A stretch of 64,000 nt of DNA from Crossiella equi (lineage in GTDB: Bacteria > Actinomycetota > Actinomycetes > Mycobacteriales > Pseudonocardiaceae), in NCBI RefSeq assembly GCF_017876755.1, contig NZ_JAGIOO010000001.1:1984001-2048000 (forward strand), read 5' to 3'. The notes beneath the pieces were generated by a model. That model worked only from the letters and a program-made list of their open reading frames with translations. It was not told the origin of the DNA and searched no databases. The position numbers were made by a program, and so were the translations under genes. The first letter of the stretch is position 1. Every line of letters begins with the position of its first letter. This document shows positions 27,326-35,824 of this stretch, one piece after another.

Positions 27326-28069
27326 TCAACCGGCTGGTCGAGCGTATTTCTGCTTGCGTTCCGCCCGCAACGCGGTGATCTCGACGCGCTCCTGCTGTTG
27401 GATGCGCGCCAGGCCGCCGTTGCGTTCCACTGTGTCCACCACCCCGCCGGGGATGTTCAGTGCCGCGGCAAGCGTAGGGGGGTCCCCGATCGCCGTGATC
27501 ACGTAGGGCTGGGTCAGGGTGGTGCCGTCCACGCGGATGAGCCCGTTCGAGCCGGTCAGGGCCGTGTCCACGCCCACCCGCACCGGTCCGGCCTGCATGG
27601 CCTCGGCACCGGCGTTGCGCAGCTCCTGGAGCACGTCCAGCAGCACGTCCGGACCGAGCTTGGCCCCGCCGTCGGCGATCTCCACCCGCAGCCCGGGCCC
27701 GGACACCGGCACCGTACCGGTCAGCACCGCCAGCGCGGTGGCCCGGCGGCGGGCCTCCTCCAGGGCGGCGGCCGAGTCGTCGCCGCTGTCCTGCAGACGG
27801 CGCAGCGTGGCCTCGGACTCGGCGATCTCCTTGCGGAGCACCGCCTCGCGCTCCTGGAGGCCGTCCAGCAGCACGACCAGGTCCTGCGGGCGCGCCTGGG
27901 ACAGGCCCTCACCGGTCTGGGTGCGCCGGACCTGGGCCACCAGGGCCACGCCGAGCACCACGCACAGCACCACCATGGTGGAGCCGGTCAGCCAGCGGTT
28001 GTCGCGGATGCGGGCCAGCCGGTGCTTGGCGACGGGCCGTCTGGGTAACTCGCGCTGTTCCTCGCCCAC
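27326..28069 (-). CDS. DUF881-family membrane protein (Rv1825-like)
   Basis: 247 residues with one N-terminal membrane helix (~30-47, STMVVLCVVLGVALVAQ), an extracellular coiled-coil region (~65-115, LQEREAVLRKEIAESEATLR) and the DUF881 core (VSGPGLRVEIADGGAKLGPD, GLIRVDGTTLTQPYVITAIG). Family members lie beside division and cell-envelope genes. The GTG start at 28069 lies ten bases after the sbp stop. It is a paralogue of the protein at 28408-29370. Confidence 0.88.
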   Translation of the reverse strand: MGEEQRELPRRPVAKHRLARIRDNRWLTGSTMVVLCVVLGVALVAQVRRTQTGEGLSQARPQDLVVLLDGLQEREAVLRKEIAESEATLRRLQDSGDDSAAALEEARRRATALAVLTGTVPVSGPGLRVEIADGGAKLGPDVLLDVLQELRNAGAEAMQAGPVRVGVDTALTGSNGLIRVDGTTLTQPYVITAIGDPPTLAAALNIPGGVVDTVERNGGLARIQQQERVEITALRAERKQKYARPAG

Positions 28070-28078
28070 GGCCGCCCC

Positions 28079-28411
28079 CTACGCCTTGAACAGGTGCCGC
28101 CGGATCGCGGCGGCGTTGCCGAAGATGCGGATGCCGAAGACCACCACCACGGCGGTGGACAGCTGCGCGCCGACGCCCAGCTCGTCGCCGAGCAGCACGA
28201 TCAGGGCGGCGATGACGACGTTGGAGACGAAGGAGACCACGAAGACCTTCGCGTCGAACTTGCCGTCCAGCCGGGCGCGGATGCCGCCGAAGAGGGCGTC
28301 CAGCGCGGCGACCACCGCGATCGGCAGGTAGGGCTGGGCCCACTCCGGCACCGTGGGGTCCAGCCACAGGCCGAGCAGGACCCCCAGCGCGAGGGCGAAC
28401 AGGGCGATCAC
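28079..28411 (-). CDS. sbp: Small basic protein (DUF1290), integral membrane
   Basis: 110 residues with three hydrophobic segments (VIALFALALGVLLGLWL, YLPIAVVAALDALFGGI, LSTAVVVVFGIRIFGN). It matches Sbp of Bacillus division clusters and Rv1824. The GTG at 28411 follows GGGAGG and overlaps the upstream DUF881 stop by four bases. Between two DUF881 genes, it belongs to a conserved envelope operon of unknown molecular function. Confidence 0.88.
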   Translation of the reverse strand: MIALFALALGVLLGLWLDPTVPEWAQPYLPIAVVAALDALFGGIRARLDGKFDAKVFVVSFVSNVVIAALIVLLGDELGVGAQLSTAVVVVFGIRIFGNAAAIRRHLFKA

Positions 28412-29370
28412 CGTTTTCCTCCCGGTGTGCTGGAGCTGGTGGTGGTCGTCGGCGGCTTCCGGCCCGTGGTGGTGCGCGGGGCGGAGGTCTGCGGGGTGCT
28501 GGTGGGCGGGGTGCTGGTGGGCGGGGTGCCGGACGGGGTGATGATGCGCGCCTTGTCCGCCTCGCCGATGATCGCGGCGGGCAGGGTCAGCTCGCCGCGC
28601 TGCTCGACCAGGAACACGGTGCCGTAGTCGGCGGCGAAGCCGAGGAAGCGGCGGTAGGCCTCGGTGGCCAGCAGCGCGGCCCGCATCTCGGTGGGCTCGC
28701 CGATGGCCTCCAGCACGTACGGCTGGGTGATCGGCCGGTTGTCCACCAGCATCGCGCCGCCCGCCTGCCGGATGGTGGCCCGGGGCTGCAGGCGCACCCC
28801 GCCCACCGCGATGGCCTCGGCCCCGCTCCCCCACAGGGCGTTGACCAGCACCTGGAGGTCGCGGTCGAGCACGGTCTGGGCGTGTTCGCCGCGCTGGTCC
28901 TGGCCGCGGTCGACGGGGTCGCGCACGGTGAGCGCCAGGCCCGGGCCGCGCACCGCGACGGCGCCCGCGGCCTCGTTGAGGGCGGTGAGCCGGTCCAGCT
29001 CGCCCCGGCCGGAGGTGTTGCCCTGGAGGGCCTTCTCCCGGGCCGTCTCGACGGCCTTGGCCAGCTCGTCGGCCTGGCGGCTGAGGCCGTCGGTGACCGA
29101 GCGGGCCTGCGCGACGTCGTCGGCGAGGCTGCGCCGGGCCTGGTCGGCACCGGGGGCGCGCTGGGAGGCGTCGGAGGCGGCCACGCCCAGCAGCAGCCCC
29201 GCCACCAGCGCGCCGCCGACGAGCCAGGCGCGGTGGGCCGGGCCCCGCTTCGGCGGCTGGCCGTCACGGCGCCGGTGGGCGGCGTCGTAGCCCGCGTCGA
29301 GGTGGTCGCCGAGCAGCTGGCCGAGGATGCCGAGCTCTTTGGCTTCGGACGTCGCCGGGATCTCAGACAC
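28408..29370 (-). CDS. DUF881-family membrane protein (Rv1823-like)
   Basis: 320 residues: cytoplasmic N-terminus, one membrane helix (~48-65, AWLVGGALVAGLLLGVAA), coiled coil (~85-125), DUF881 core (AVRGPGLALTVRDPVD, GGAMLVDNRPITQPYVLEAI) and a Thr/Pro/Ser-rich tail (~275-320, repeated TPPTSTP units). The tail is longer than in the mycobacterial protein. The GTG start overlaps the end of the phosphatidyltransferase gene by eight bases, so translation is coupled. Confidence 0.88.
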   Translation of the reverse strand: MSEIPATSEAKELGILGQLLGDHLDAGYDAAHRRRDGQPPKRGPAHRAWLVGGALVAGLLLGVAASDASQRAPGADQARRSLADDVAQARSVTDGLSRQADELAKAVETAREKALQGNTSGRGELDRLTALNEAAGAVAVRGPGLALTVRDPVDRGQDQRGEHAQTVLDRDLQVLVNALWGSGAEAIAVGGVRLQPRATIRQAGGAMLVDNRPITQPYVLEAIGEPTEMRAALLATEAYRRFLGFAADYGTVFLVEQRGELTLPAAIIGEADKARIITPSGTPPTSTPPTSTPQTSAPRTTTGRKPPTTTTSSSTPGGKR

Positions 29371-30001
29371 CGCTGGCCCGGGCAGGTCTCCCGGGTGCGC
29401 CCACGCGCAGCGCCCCGCCCAGCTGGATGAGGTAGAGCACGGCCGCCCACACGTACATGGCGCCGCCCCAGATGGTGAAGGCGTAGGCCAGCGGGCGGAA
29501 CCACACCGCGCCGGTGTAGTGGCCGTCGGTGAGCAGCAGCAGCGGGAAGGCGTACATCAGGCAGAAGGTGGCGGCCTTGCCGATGTAGTGCACGTCGAAG
29601 GGGCCGTAGCCGAGGCGGCGCAGCACCAGCACGGCCACGCCGAGCACGACCTCGCGACCGACCAGCACGGCGACCACCCACCACGGCACGAAGTCGCGCA
29701 CGAGGAAGGCCAGCAGCGTGGCCAGGATGTAGAGCCGGTCGGCGGCGGGGTCCAGGAGCGCGCCCAGGCGGCTGGACTGGTTGAGCCAGCGGGCCAGCTT
29801 GCCGTCGAGCCAGTCGGACAGACCGGCGAAGACGAGGACGGCGAAGGCGAGGAGGTCCTCCTCCGGGCCGAGCAGGAGCCACAGGAACAGCGGCACCCCG
29901 GCGAGGCGGAGGAAGCTCAGGATGTTCGGGACGGTCCAGACGCGGTTGGGGAGGTCCGCGTCCCGGGAGCCGTGGTCGGCGGTTGTCCTGCTGTCCGGCA
30001 C
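29363..30001 (-). CDS. pgsA2: CDP-alcohol phosphatidyltransferase (PgsA2-like)
   Basis: 212 residues with about five membrane helices. The catalytic signature DxxDGxxARx8GxxxDxxxD is intact (SDWLDGKLARWLNQSSRLG, then ALLDPAADRL). It should transfer a phosphatidyl group from CDP-diacylglycerol to an alcohol; the mycobacterial orthologue Rv1822 is annotated PgsA2. The GTG at 30001 has GGAGG four bases upstream. An in-frame GTG at 30046 lies before this ribosome site and is rejected. First gene of the conserved minus-strand operon. Confidence 0.9.
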   Translation of the reverse strand: MPDSRTTADHGSRDADLPNRVWTVPNILSFLRLAGVPLFLWLLLGPEEDLLAFAVLVFAGLSDWLDGKLARWLNQSSRLGALLDPAADRLYILATLLAFLVRDFVPWWVVAVLVGREVVLGVAVLVLRRLGYGPFDVHYIGKAATFCLMYAFPLLLLTDGHYTGAVWFRPLAYAFTIWGGAMYVWAAVLYLIQLGGALRVGAPGRPARASGV

Positions 30002-30109
30002 TGCCCCTCCTGCCACCCGTCTGGTCCGGCGCTCAGGGTGCCACATCGGTTCGGGGTCGATGTGGAGAGTCCCGAGGGGACGCAGACGGGTGGCAGGGGC
30101 GCCGCGAGC

Positions 30110-30535
30110 TCAGTCGCGGCGGGTGCTCCACCCCTGGCGCTGCAGATCCGCGTTGGTCAGCAGCTGAGCGCGACCCCGGTCGTCCACTCCGGCCCAGCGG
30201 GAGCGGCCGTAGCCCTGCTCCAGGACGAACGCGTGTCCGCCGCTCCAGACCACGCTGCACGGCGCGGTGGGCAGGCTGGAACCACGCGTCGTACTCGCGG
30301 GGTCGTCGATCGTGGACGCCATCTGTGCGCTCATGGTGGGCGGCACCTCCATCAGGTAGTTCGACTCGCCGCGGTCGGGCTTGGCGGCGATGAACCAATG
30401 ATGTGGCCCAGCCGACAGGTTTAGGGCCGATTCGGGACGGGTAGAGGTGAGCGGCGCCACGCTGTCGGTGAACTGCACGCCGGTCTTCGTCCCGACCGAA
30501 ACTTCGATCAGTATCTGGGCCCCGCACGTGGCCAC
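30110..30535 (-). CDS. Hypothetical protein
   Basis: A 141-residue frame with good actinomycete codon use through most of its length, which supports it being real. No signal peptide, membrane helix or known motif is seen. It contains SAGPHHWFIAAKPDRGESNY and ends LLTNADLQRQGWSTRRD. The GTG start at 30535 has no visible ribosome site, so the true start may differ or the gene may be the remnant of a longer one. It is 109 bases upstream of pgsA2 but not obviously part of that operon. Confidence 0.5.
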   Translation of the reverse strand: MATCGAQILIEVSVGTKTGVQFTDSVAPLTSTRPESALNLSAGPHHWFIAAKPDRGESNYLMEVPPTMSAQMASTIDDPASTTRGSSLPTAPCSVVWSGGHAFVLEQGYGRSRWAGVDDRGRAQLLTNADLQRQGWSTRRD

Positions 30536-30789
30536 ACAACGCGTAGTGACTGGTCAGACGCGGATCGTCGAAGTTCAGCCCGACCTATCATGATCCACTG
30601 CGACGAGCGGTCGGATGGCTACTCCGTATGCAGGACAGTGCGCCGACCGGGTCGTGCGAACGGGTGTAGCCCTTCCCCTTGCGGGCTTTTGTCCAGTCAA
30701 CGTGGTGAATTGCGTGTTTCGTCCCGGTTTCCGCCTCGGTGGGCGGTTCACTGGGTGAGCCGGACGGCACGGTGAGCGGTGCAGAAGAA
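30536..30789. other. Intergenic region, no feature seen
   Basis: About 250 bases with lower GC than the surroundings. I see no coding frame with actinomycete codon use, no RNA and no clear repeat. Confidence 0.45.
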
Positions 30790-30820
30790 GAGCCGCACGC
30801 CCCTGGGGGACGTGCGGCTC
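30790..30820 (-). terminator. Terminator after the DUF6319-like gene
   Basis: A ten-base perfect stem (GAGCCGCACG at 30790-30799 with CGTGCGGCTC at 30811-30820) lies 17 bases beyond the stop codon of the minus-strand gene. Confidence 0.8.
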
Positions 30821-30836
30821 CGTACCGCGAGCGAGT

Positions 30837-31568
30837 TCAGCCCGCGAGCTCCTCGAGCGCCTGCTTGGCGGCCTCGAGCTCCGCCTGCAGCTGCTCGACG
30901 CGCTGGCGGTGGCGCTCCCGGGCCGCGTCGATCACGGCCTGGACGGCCTCGGCCGCCTCCTCCGGGAGCTCCTTGGCCAGGTTGGCCACGTTGGCCGCGG
31001 CGACGGCGGCGGGCTTGACCTTCTTCTTGCCGCTGACCACCTCGACGCTCCACTCGCCGTCGGCGGTGGCGGTGAGGGTGACGGTCAGCTCGGCCGCGCC
31101 GGTGGCCGCGGGCTTCTTGGCCGCGGGCTTGGCGGGCTTCGGCTTCTCCGCGGGCTTCTCGGCCGGGGCGGCCGGAGCCTCGGTGGCGGCGGGGGTGGTC
31201 GGCGCGGTGTCCGCCGGGGTGGCGGGCTGGGCCGACGGCTCGGCGGACGCGGGGGTCGCGGGCGCGGAGTTGGTGGACTCGGCCTCGGCCGTGGTCACGG
31301 GAACCTCCTCGGTTGGGGACGCCGCCCGCTTGCGGGACGGCTTGGTGATGGTGATCTCGCTCGGTGAGAAGGACAGCACGTCCATCGACCCGGTCGGCCG
31401 GACCTGGATGAAGTCGCCTTCGGACTCATCCCCCAGGGCCAGCACCTTGCCGGAACGACCTTCCTCGACACCGACGGCCGAGGAGGTGAACCACACGATC
31501 GGAAGCCGTCCCTCGGTGAGCTCACCGCGGACGAATTCCAGATCCGGTTCCGACAATGCCTGCGGCAT
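30837..31568 (-). CDS. DUF6319-like protein with Ala/Pro/Lys-rich linker and C-terminal coiled coil
   Basis: 243 residues. The N-terminal domain (~1-90) holds LSEPDLEFVRGELTEGRLPI and GDFIQVRPTGSMDVLSFSPS. A low-complexity Ala/Pro/Glu/Lys linker follows (~95-165), then a small basic domain (ELTVTLTATADGEWSVEVVS) and a terminal coiled coil (RERHRQRVEQLQAELEAAKQ). It resembles proteins called DUF6319 in Pseudonocardiaceae; the name is from memory. ATG 31568 has AAGGAG 11 bases upstream; TTG two codons earlier is better spaced. A DNA- or envelope-associated role is conceivable. Confidence 0.68.
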   Translation of the reverse strand: MPQALSEPDLEFVRGELTEGRLPIVWFTSSAVGVEEGRSGKVLALGDESEGDFIQVRPTGSMDVLSFSPSEITITKPSRKRAASPTEEVPVTTAEAESTNSAPATPASAEPSAQPATPADTAPTTPAATEAPAAPAEKPAEKPKPAKPAAKKPAATGAAELTVTLTATADGEWSVEVVSGKKKVKPAAVAAANVANLAKELPEEAAEAVQAVIDAARERHRQRVEQLQAELEAAKQALEELAG

Positions 31569-31706
31569 CGACAACTCTTCTCCTTGCAGGGGTTGGATCT
31601 TGATGATCTTGGGCCAGCGTCGTGAAAGCTTGCCGTACACCCCTGACAAAACATATCGGCAGGGCCCGAAGCCCGCGCGGGCGGCGCGGCGGGCATGATC
31701 GGGGGT

Positions 31707-32084
31707 ATGACGCAGCAGAACCTGTGGCTGGCCGACGTCGACGGCAACCTGGTGCGCGCCGCCCAGGTCGTGGGCCTGAGCGTGTACGCCCTCGGGGGCT
31801 ACCCGGTGGGCGCCAGCGCGCCCGGCGAGGTCACCCTCCGCGCCGACCTGGCCACCACCGCGCCGGACGGCTCGGCCCTGACCCGCACCCTCACCACCTC
31901 GCTGCCCTTCGCGGTGGTGGACGAACTCCGGCGGCACCTGGTGCAGCAGCTGGCCAAGCTCGGCGCCGAGACCGACCCGGCGGTGCTGCGCGTGGAGCTC
32001 AAGGACAACGTCATCCGCTGGACCGTCGACCGCTTCGGCGCGCGCGCCGAGACCCCCCGGGCGGAGGCACCCGCCCCGGCCTGA
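31707..32084 (+). CDS. Conserved hypothetical protein
   Basis: A 125-residue soluble protein, MTQQNLWLADVDGNLVRAAQ, with an ordered alpha/beta pattern and an Ala/Pro-rich tail, without recognised domain. The ATG at 31707 follows a G-rich stretch (TCGGGGGT); an ATG four codons upstream is possible. Divergent from the DUF6319-like gene. Good codon bias supports it being real. Confidence 0.6.
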   Translation: MTQQNLWLADVDGNLVRAAQVVGLSVYALGGYPVGASAPGEVTLRADLATTAPDGSALTRTLTTSLPFAVVDELRRHLVQQLAKLGAETDPAVLRVELKDNVIRWTVDRFGARAETPRAEAPAPA

Positions 32085-32169
32085 CCCGCTCCGCCCGCCG
32101 GAGGAATCCCAGCTCGGGTCCGGCCCGAACACCGTGGTTCGCCCGGACCCGAGCGGGTACGCCAAGCGC

Positions 32170-33189
32170 ATGACTCGGCGCGACGCGGTGGCGGTCGGGG
32201 CCTCGGCCGGAGGGGTCGAGGCGCTGTGCGCCCTGGTCCGCGCGCTGCCGCCGGACCTGCCGTGCGCCGTGCTGGTGGTGCTGCACGTACCCCGGTCCGG
32301 GCTCAGCGCGCTGCCCCACATCCTCAGCCGCCGCGGGCCGCTGCCCGCCGCGCACGCCGTGGACGGGCAGCCCCTGCGGGCGGGTCACCCCCACATCGCC
32401 CCGCCGGACCACCACCTGTTGGTCCTGGGCGGGCGCCTGCGCCTGTCCCGGGGGCTCACCGAGAACGGGCACCGGCCCGCCGTCGACCCGCTGTTCCGGT
32501 CGGTGGCCAGGGCGTACGGCCCGGGCGCGGTGGGGGGTGGTGCTCTCCGGCGCCTGGGACGACGGCACCCCGGGCCTGGCCCGGGGCGGGGTGGCCGCGG
32601 TGCAGGACCCCGAGGAGGCGCTGCACGCCTCGATGCCGCGCAGTGCCCTGGCACACAACGACATCCAGCACGTGCACCCGGTCGCCGAGCTCGCCAAGCT
32701 GATCGCCGAGCTCGCCGTGGAGGAGATCGCCGGGACCGGCCCGCTGCTGACCGAGGGGACGGCGATGGCCGCCGCCGAACCGCTGACCACCGACGAGTTG
32801 GGCCTGCCGCCCTCGGGTTTCGCCTGCCCGGACTGCCACAGGGTGCTCTTCGAGCTGTGCCGGGTGGGCCCACGCGCCGGTTCCACCGCCAGGTGGGGCG
32901 CGCCTGGTCCCCGGAGTCACGGCTGGCCGAGCAGGACGAGCAGCTGGAGAACGCGCTGTGGGTGGCGTTGTGGGCGCTGGCGGAGAAGGCCGCGTTGAGC
33001 GAGCGGATGGCGCTGGCCGCGCGGGACCGGGGCAGCGAGTCGATGGCGGCCCGGTTCACCGAGACGGCGCGGGAGACCGAGGAGGCCTCCACCCGGGTGC
33101 GCGGACTGGCGTCCACGCGGGTGCGCGGGCTGACCGAGCGGATGGGCCAGGGCCCTCCGGTGAGCGGGGTTGAGGACGATGCGAGCTGA
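32170..33189 (+). pseudogene. CheB-type methylesterase gene with two compensating frameshifts
   Basis: Homology to the stand-alone CheB catalytic domain is split over two frames. Frame 1 gives MTRRDAVAVGASAGGVEALC (catalytic Ser in GASAGG) and APPDHHLLVLGG (catalytic His), up to about 32530. After an extra G in the run at 32531-32536 the homology moves to the next frame: VVLSGAWDDGTPGLARGGVA (catalytic Asp) to ACPDCHRVLFELC. Near 32870 it returns to frame 1 (RFHRQVGRAWSPESRLAEQD onwards), ending at 33189. The undisturbed frame reads through but replaces the Asp region by unrelated residues. The next gene overlaps the end. Confidence 0.75.
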
Positions 33190-33934
33190 GCTGAGCTGCA
33201 CACCCGAGGACCTGGGCGGAGCGACCCTGTTGCGGGTGGACGGCGTGCTCACCGTGGCCAGTGCGAGCATCCTGCGCTCGGCGGCGGCCAAGTGCCTGGC
33301 CGAGCAGCCGACGGGGCTGGTGCTGGAGCTGTCCGGGCTGGTCCTGGACGACAGGGTCGCGCTGATGGTGCTGGCCGCGGTGCGCCGCCGGGCGATGGAG
33401 TGGCCGGGGGTGCCGGTGGGGGTCTGCTCGGTGTCCGGGACCGTGCGGGAAGCCATGTGGCGTATCGGGCTCTCGCGGCGCCTGCCCGTGTTCGACAGCC
33501 CGGCCGCCGCGAGGCGGGCGCTGGCGGGCGAGCCCCGGCCGGAACGGCTGTCCGAGTGGTTCACCCCGTCCGCCTCGGCCTGCTCCCGGGCCCGGCACCT
33601 GGTCATCGAGGCCTGCCGCCGGTGGGACGTGCCGCAGCTGGCCGAACGTGGCGCGGCCGTGGTGGACGAGCTGGTCACCAACGCGGTGACCCACGCGGGC
33701 ACCCCGTTGCAGCTGACGGCCACGGTCCGGGGCGCCTACCTGTGCCTGTCCGTGCGGGACGGCAGCCGCACCGCTCCCAGGGCCGTGCGGCGCGTCTCCA
33801 GGCGTGGCCGGCGCGGCCTGGTGCTGGTCGCCGAGTACGCCACAGCGTGGGGGCACCTGTCCGCCGCCGACGGGAAGGTCGTGTGGGCTACGCTGCGCAC
33901 ACGGCATTCGGGCGGCGACGCGAACACGCCGTGA
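33179..33934 (+). CDS. STAS domain fused to HATPase (anti-sigma-type) domain
   Basis: 251 residues. The N-terminal STAS domain (~1-110) includes GATLLRVDGVLTVASASILR and GLVLELSGLVLDDRVALMVL. The C-terminal HATPase (~125-235) has an intact N-box, AVVDELVTNAVTHAGTPLQL, and RGLVLVAEYATAWG. This joins an anti-anti-sigma and an anti-sigma kinase fold in one chain. ATG 33179 (GAGG close upstream) overlaps the CheB gene by 11 bases; a TTG at 33170 is possible. Between CheB- and CheR-like genes, it suggests a phospho-signalling module rather than motility. Paralogue of 13045-13746. Confidence 0.8.
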   Translation: MRAELSCTPEDLGGATLLRVDGVLTVASASILRSAAAKCLAEQPTGLVLELSGLVLDDRVALMVLAAVRRRAMEWPGVPVGVCSVSGTVREAMWRIGLSRRLPVFDSPAAARRALAGEPRPERLSEWFTPSASACSRARHLVIEACRRWDVPQLAERGAAVVDELVTNAVTHAGTPLQLTATVRGAYLCLSVRDGSRTAPRAVRRVSRRGRRGLVLVAEYATAWGHLSAADGKVVWATLRTRHSGGDANTP

Positions 33935-33973
33935 CGGGGGTTCGGCGCGCCGCCCCCGTACGGAGGGCACGTG

Positions 33974-35824
33974 GTGACGCAGACCGATCCGCAGTTCGAG
34001 GCGCTGCTGGTCTACCTCAAGGAGACCAGGGGGTTCGACTTCACCGGGTACAAGAGGTCGAGCCTGATGCGCCGGGTGAACCGGCGGATGTCCCAGCTCG
34101 GCATCGGCGACTACGTCGAATACCTGGACCAGCTGCAGGTGCACTCGGATGAGTTCACCACGCTGTTCAACACCATCCTCATCAACGTCACCAACTTCTT
34201 CCGGGACAACGACGCCTGGGACTACCTGCGCGAGGAGGTGCTGCCCGGCCTGGTCGAGGCCAAGGACGAGGACAGTCCGATCCGGCTGTGGAGCGCGGGC
34301 TGCGCCTCCGGCGAGGAGGCCTACACCCTGGCCATGGTGCTGGCGGAGATGCTCGGCATGGACGAGTTCCGCCGCCGGGTCAAGATCTACGCCACGGACG
34401 TGGACGAGGAGGGCCTGTCCCAGGCCCGGCACGCCTCCTACAGCGACCGGGACGTGCGCAACGTGCCGCCAGAGCTGCTGGACCGCTACTTCGAGCAGGC
34501 CAACAACCGCTACGTCTTCCGCAAGGACCTGCGCCGCTCGGTGATCTTCGGGCGCAACGACCTGGTGCAGGACGCGCCGATCTCGCGCATCGACCTGCTG
34601 ATCTGCCGCAACACGCTGATGTACTTCAACGCCGAGACCCAGTCGCGGATACTGTCCCGGCTGTACTTCGCGCTGGCCGAGGGCGGCGTGCTGTTCCTGG
34701 GCAAGGCGGAGATGTTGCTCAGCCACTCCAGCCTGTTCGTGCCGATCGACCTCAAGCGGCGGGTCTTCCGCAAGGTGCCCCGGCAGAGCCCGCCGAACGG
34801 CACGTTCTTCACCGAGCTCCCGCAGCCGCTGCCGCGCAACGAGCTGGTCGGGCTGGACCTGCTGCGCAACGAGGCGTTCTCCGCCTCCCCGGTGGCGCAG
34901 ATCGTGGTCACCGCGGACGGGCTGGTCGCGCTGACCAACCGCCAAGCGGAGGCGCTGTTCGGCATCTCGGCCAAGGACATGGGCCGCCCGTTCCGCGACC
35001 TGGACGTCTCCTACCGGCCGGTGGAGCTGCGGCGCTACATCGAGCAGGCCCAGGTGGACCGCCGCACGGTGCGGGTGCCGGACGTGGAGTTCAACCGCGC
35101 GCCGGGTGAGCTGCTGCACTTGGAGATCGCGGTGAACCCGTTGGTGGACAACGACTCCAGCCTGCTGGGGGTGACCTTGGTGTTCCACGACGTGACCTCG
35201 GCGCGGCGGCTTCAGGACGAGCTGGAGCACAGCAACCGGCAACTGGAAACCGCCTACGAGGAGCTCCAGTCCACCAACGAGGAGCTGGAGACGACCAATG
35301 AGGAGCTCCAGTCCACGGTGGAGGAGCTGGAGACGACCAACGAGGAGCTCCAGTCCACCAACGAGGAGCTGGAGACGATGAACGAGGAGCTCCAGTCGAC
35401 CAACGATGAGCTCCAGACGATCAACGACGAGCTGCGGGACCGCTCCAGCGAGCTGGACGATGCCAACGCGTTCCTGGAGGCGATCCTGACCAGCCTACGA
35501 GCCGGGGTCGCGGTCCTGAACCGCGACCTCCAGGTACAGGTGTGGAACCGCCGGGCCGAGGACCTGTGGGGCCTGCGCCAGGAGGAGGCGGTCGGCCAGC
35601 ACTTCCTCAACCTGGACATCGGCCTGCCGACTGACCAGGTCCGGCCGGGCATCAAGCAGGTGCTCAACGGGGACGGGCAGCCACACGAGCTGTCCCTGGA
35701 GGCGGTGAACCGGCGGGGGCGCACGATCGACATCCGGGTGGTGTGCTCGGCGCTGAACGCCCCCGGGACCGACGTCACCGGCGTCATCCTGCTGATGGAG
35801 CAGGACGACGCCGGTACCGCCTGA
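33974..35824 (+). CDS. CheR methyltransferase with PAS domains and long coiled coil
   Basis: 616 residues. CheR N-terminal and SAM-binding domains (~1-270: YKRSSLMRRVNRRMSQLG, INVTNFFRDNDAWDYL, RLWSAGCASGEEAYTLAM, IDLLICRNTLMYF) are followed by a PAS domain (~295-415). A coiled coil of repeated ELxSTNEELE heptads (~425-495) leads to a second PAS domain (~500-615). The architecture is that of CheB/CheR-PAS hybrid sensors. GGAGG at 33962-33966 is seven bases before GTG 33974; GTG 33971 is the alternative. No receptors, CheA or flagellar genes are near, so glutamyl methylation of a non-chemotaxis target is likely. The stop abuts the glmS stop. Confidence 0.88.
   Translation: MTQTDPQFEALLVYLKETRGFDFTGYKRSSLMRRVNRRMSQLGIGDYVEYLDQLQVHSDEFTTLFNTILINVTNFFRDNDAWDYLREEVLPGLVEAKDEDSPIRLWSAGCASGEEAYTLAMVLAEMLGMDEFRRRVKIYATDVDEEGLSQARHASYSDRDVRNVPPELLDRYFEQANNRYVFRKDLRRSVIFGRNDLVQDAPISRIDLLICRNTLMYFNAETQSRILSRLYFALAEGGVLFLGKAEMLLSHSSLFVPIDLKRRVFRKVPRQSPPNGTFFTELPQPLPRNELVGLDLLRNEAFSASPVAQIVVTADGLVALTNRQAEALFGISAKDMGRPFRDLDVSYRPVELRRYIEQAQVDRRTVRVPDVEFNRAPGELLHLEIAVNPLVDNDSSLLGVTLVFHDVTSARRLQDELEHSNRQLETAYEELQSTNEELETTNEELQSTVEELETTNEELQSTNEELETMNEELQSTNDELQTINDELRDRSSELDDANAFLEAILTSLRAGVAVLNRDLQVQVWNRRAEDLWGLRQEEAVGQHFLNLDIGLPTDQVRPGIKQVLNGDGQPHELSLEAVNRRGRTIDIRVVCSALNAPGTDVTGVILLMEQDDAGTA
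35257..35440 (+). repeat. 42-base tandem repeats encoding the coiled coil of the CheR-PAS protein
   Basis: GAGGAGCTCCAGTCCACCAA and GAGGAGCTGGAGACGACCAA alternate about four times in frame. The DNA repeat reflects two 7-residue coiled-coil heptads per unit and could expand or contract by multiples of 42 bases. Confidence 0.7.

Noticed and set aside
30536-30789. Short frames on both strands
   Set aside because: Codon use does not fit the organism and no start site or homology is visible.
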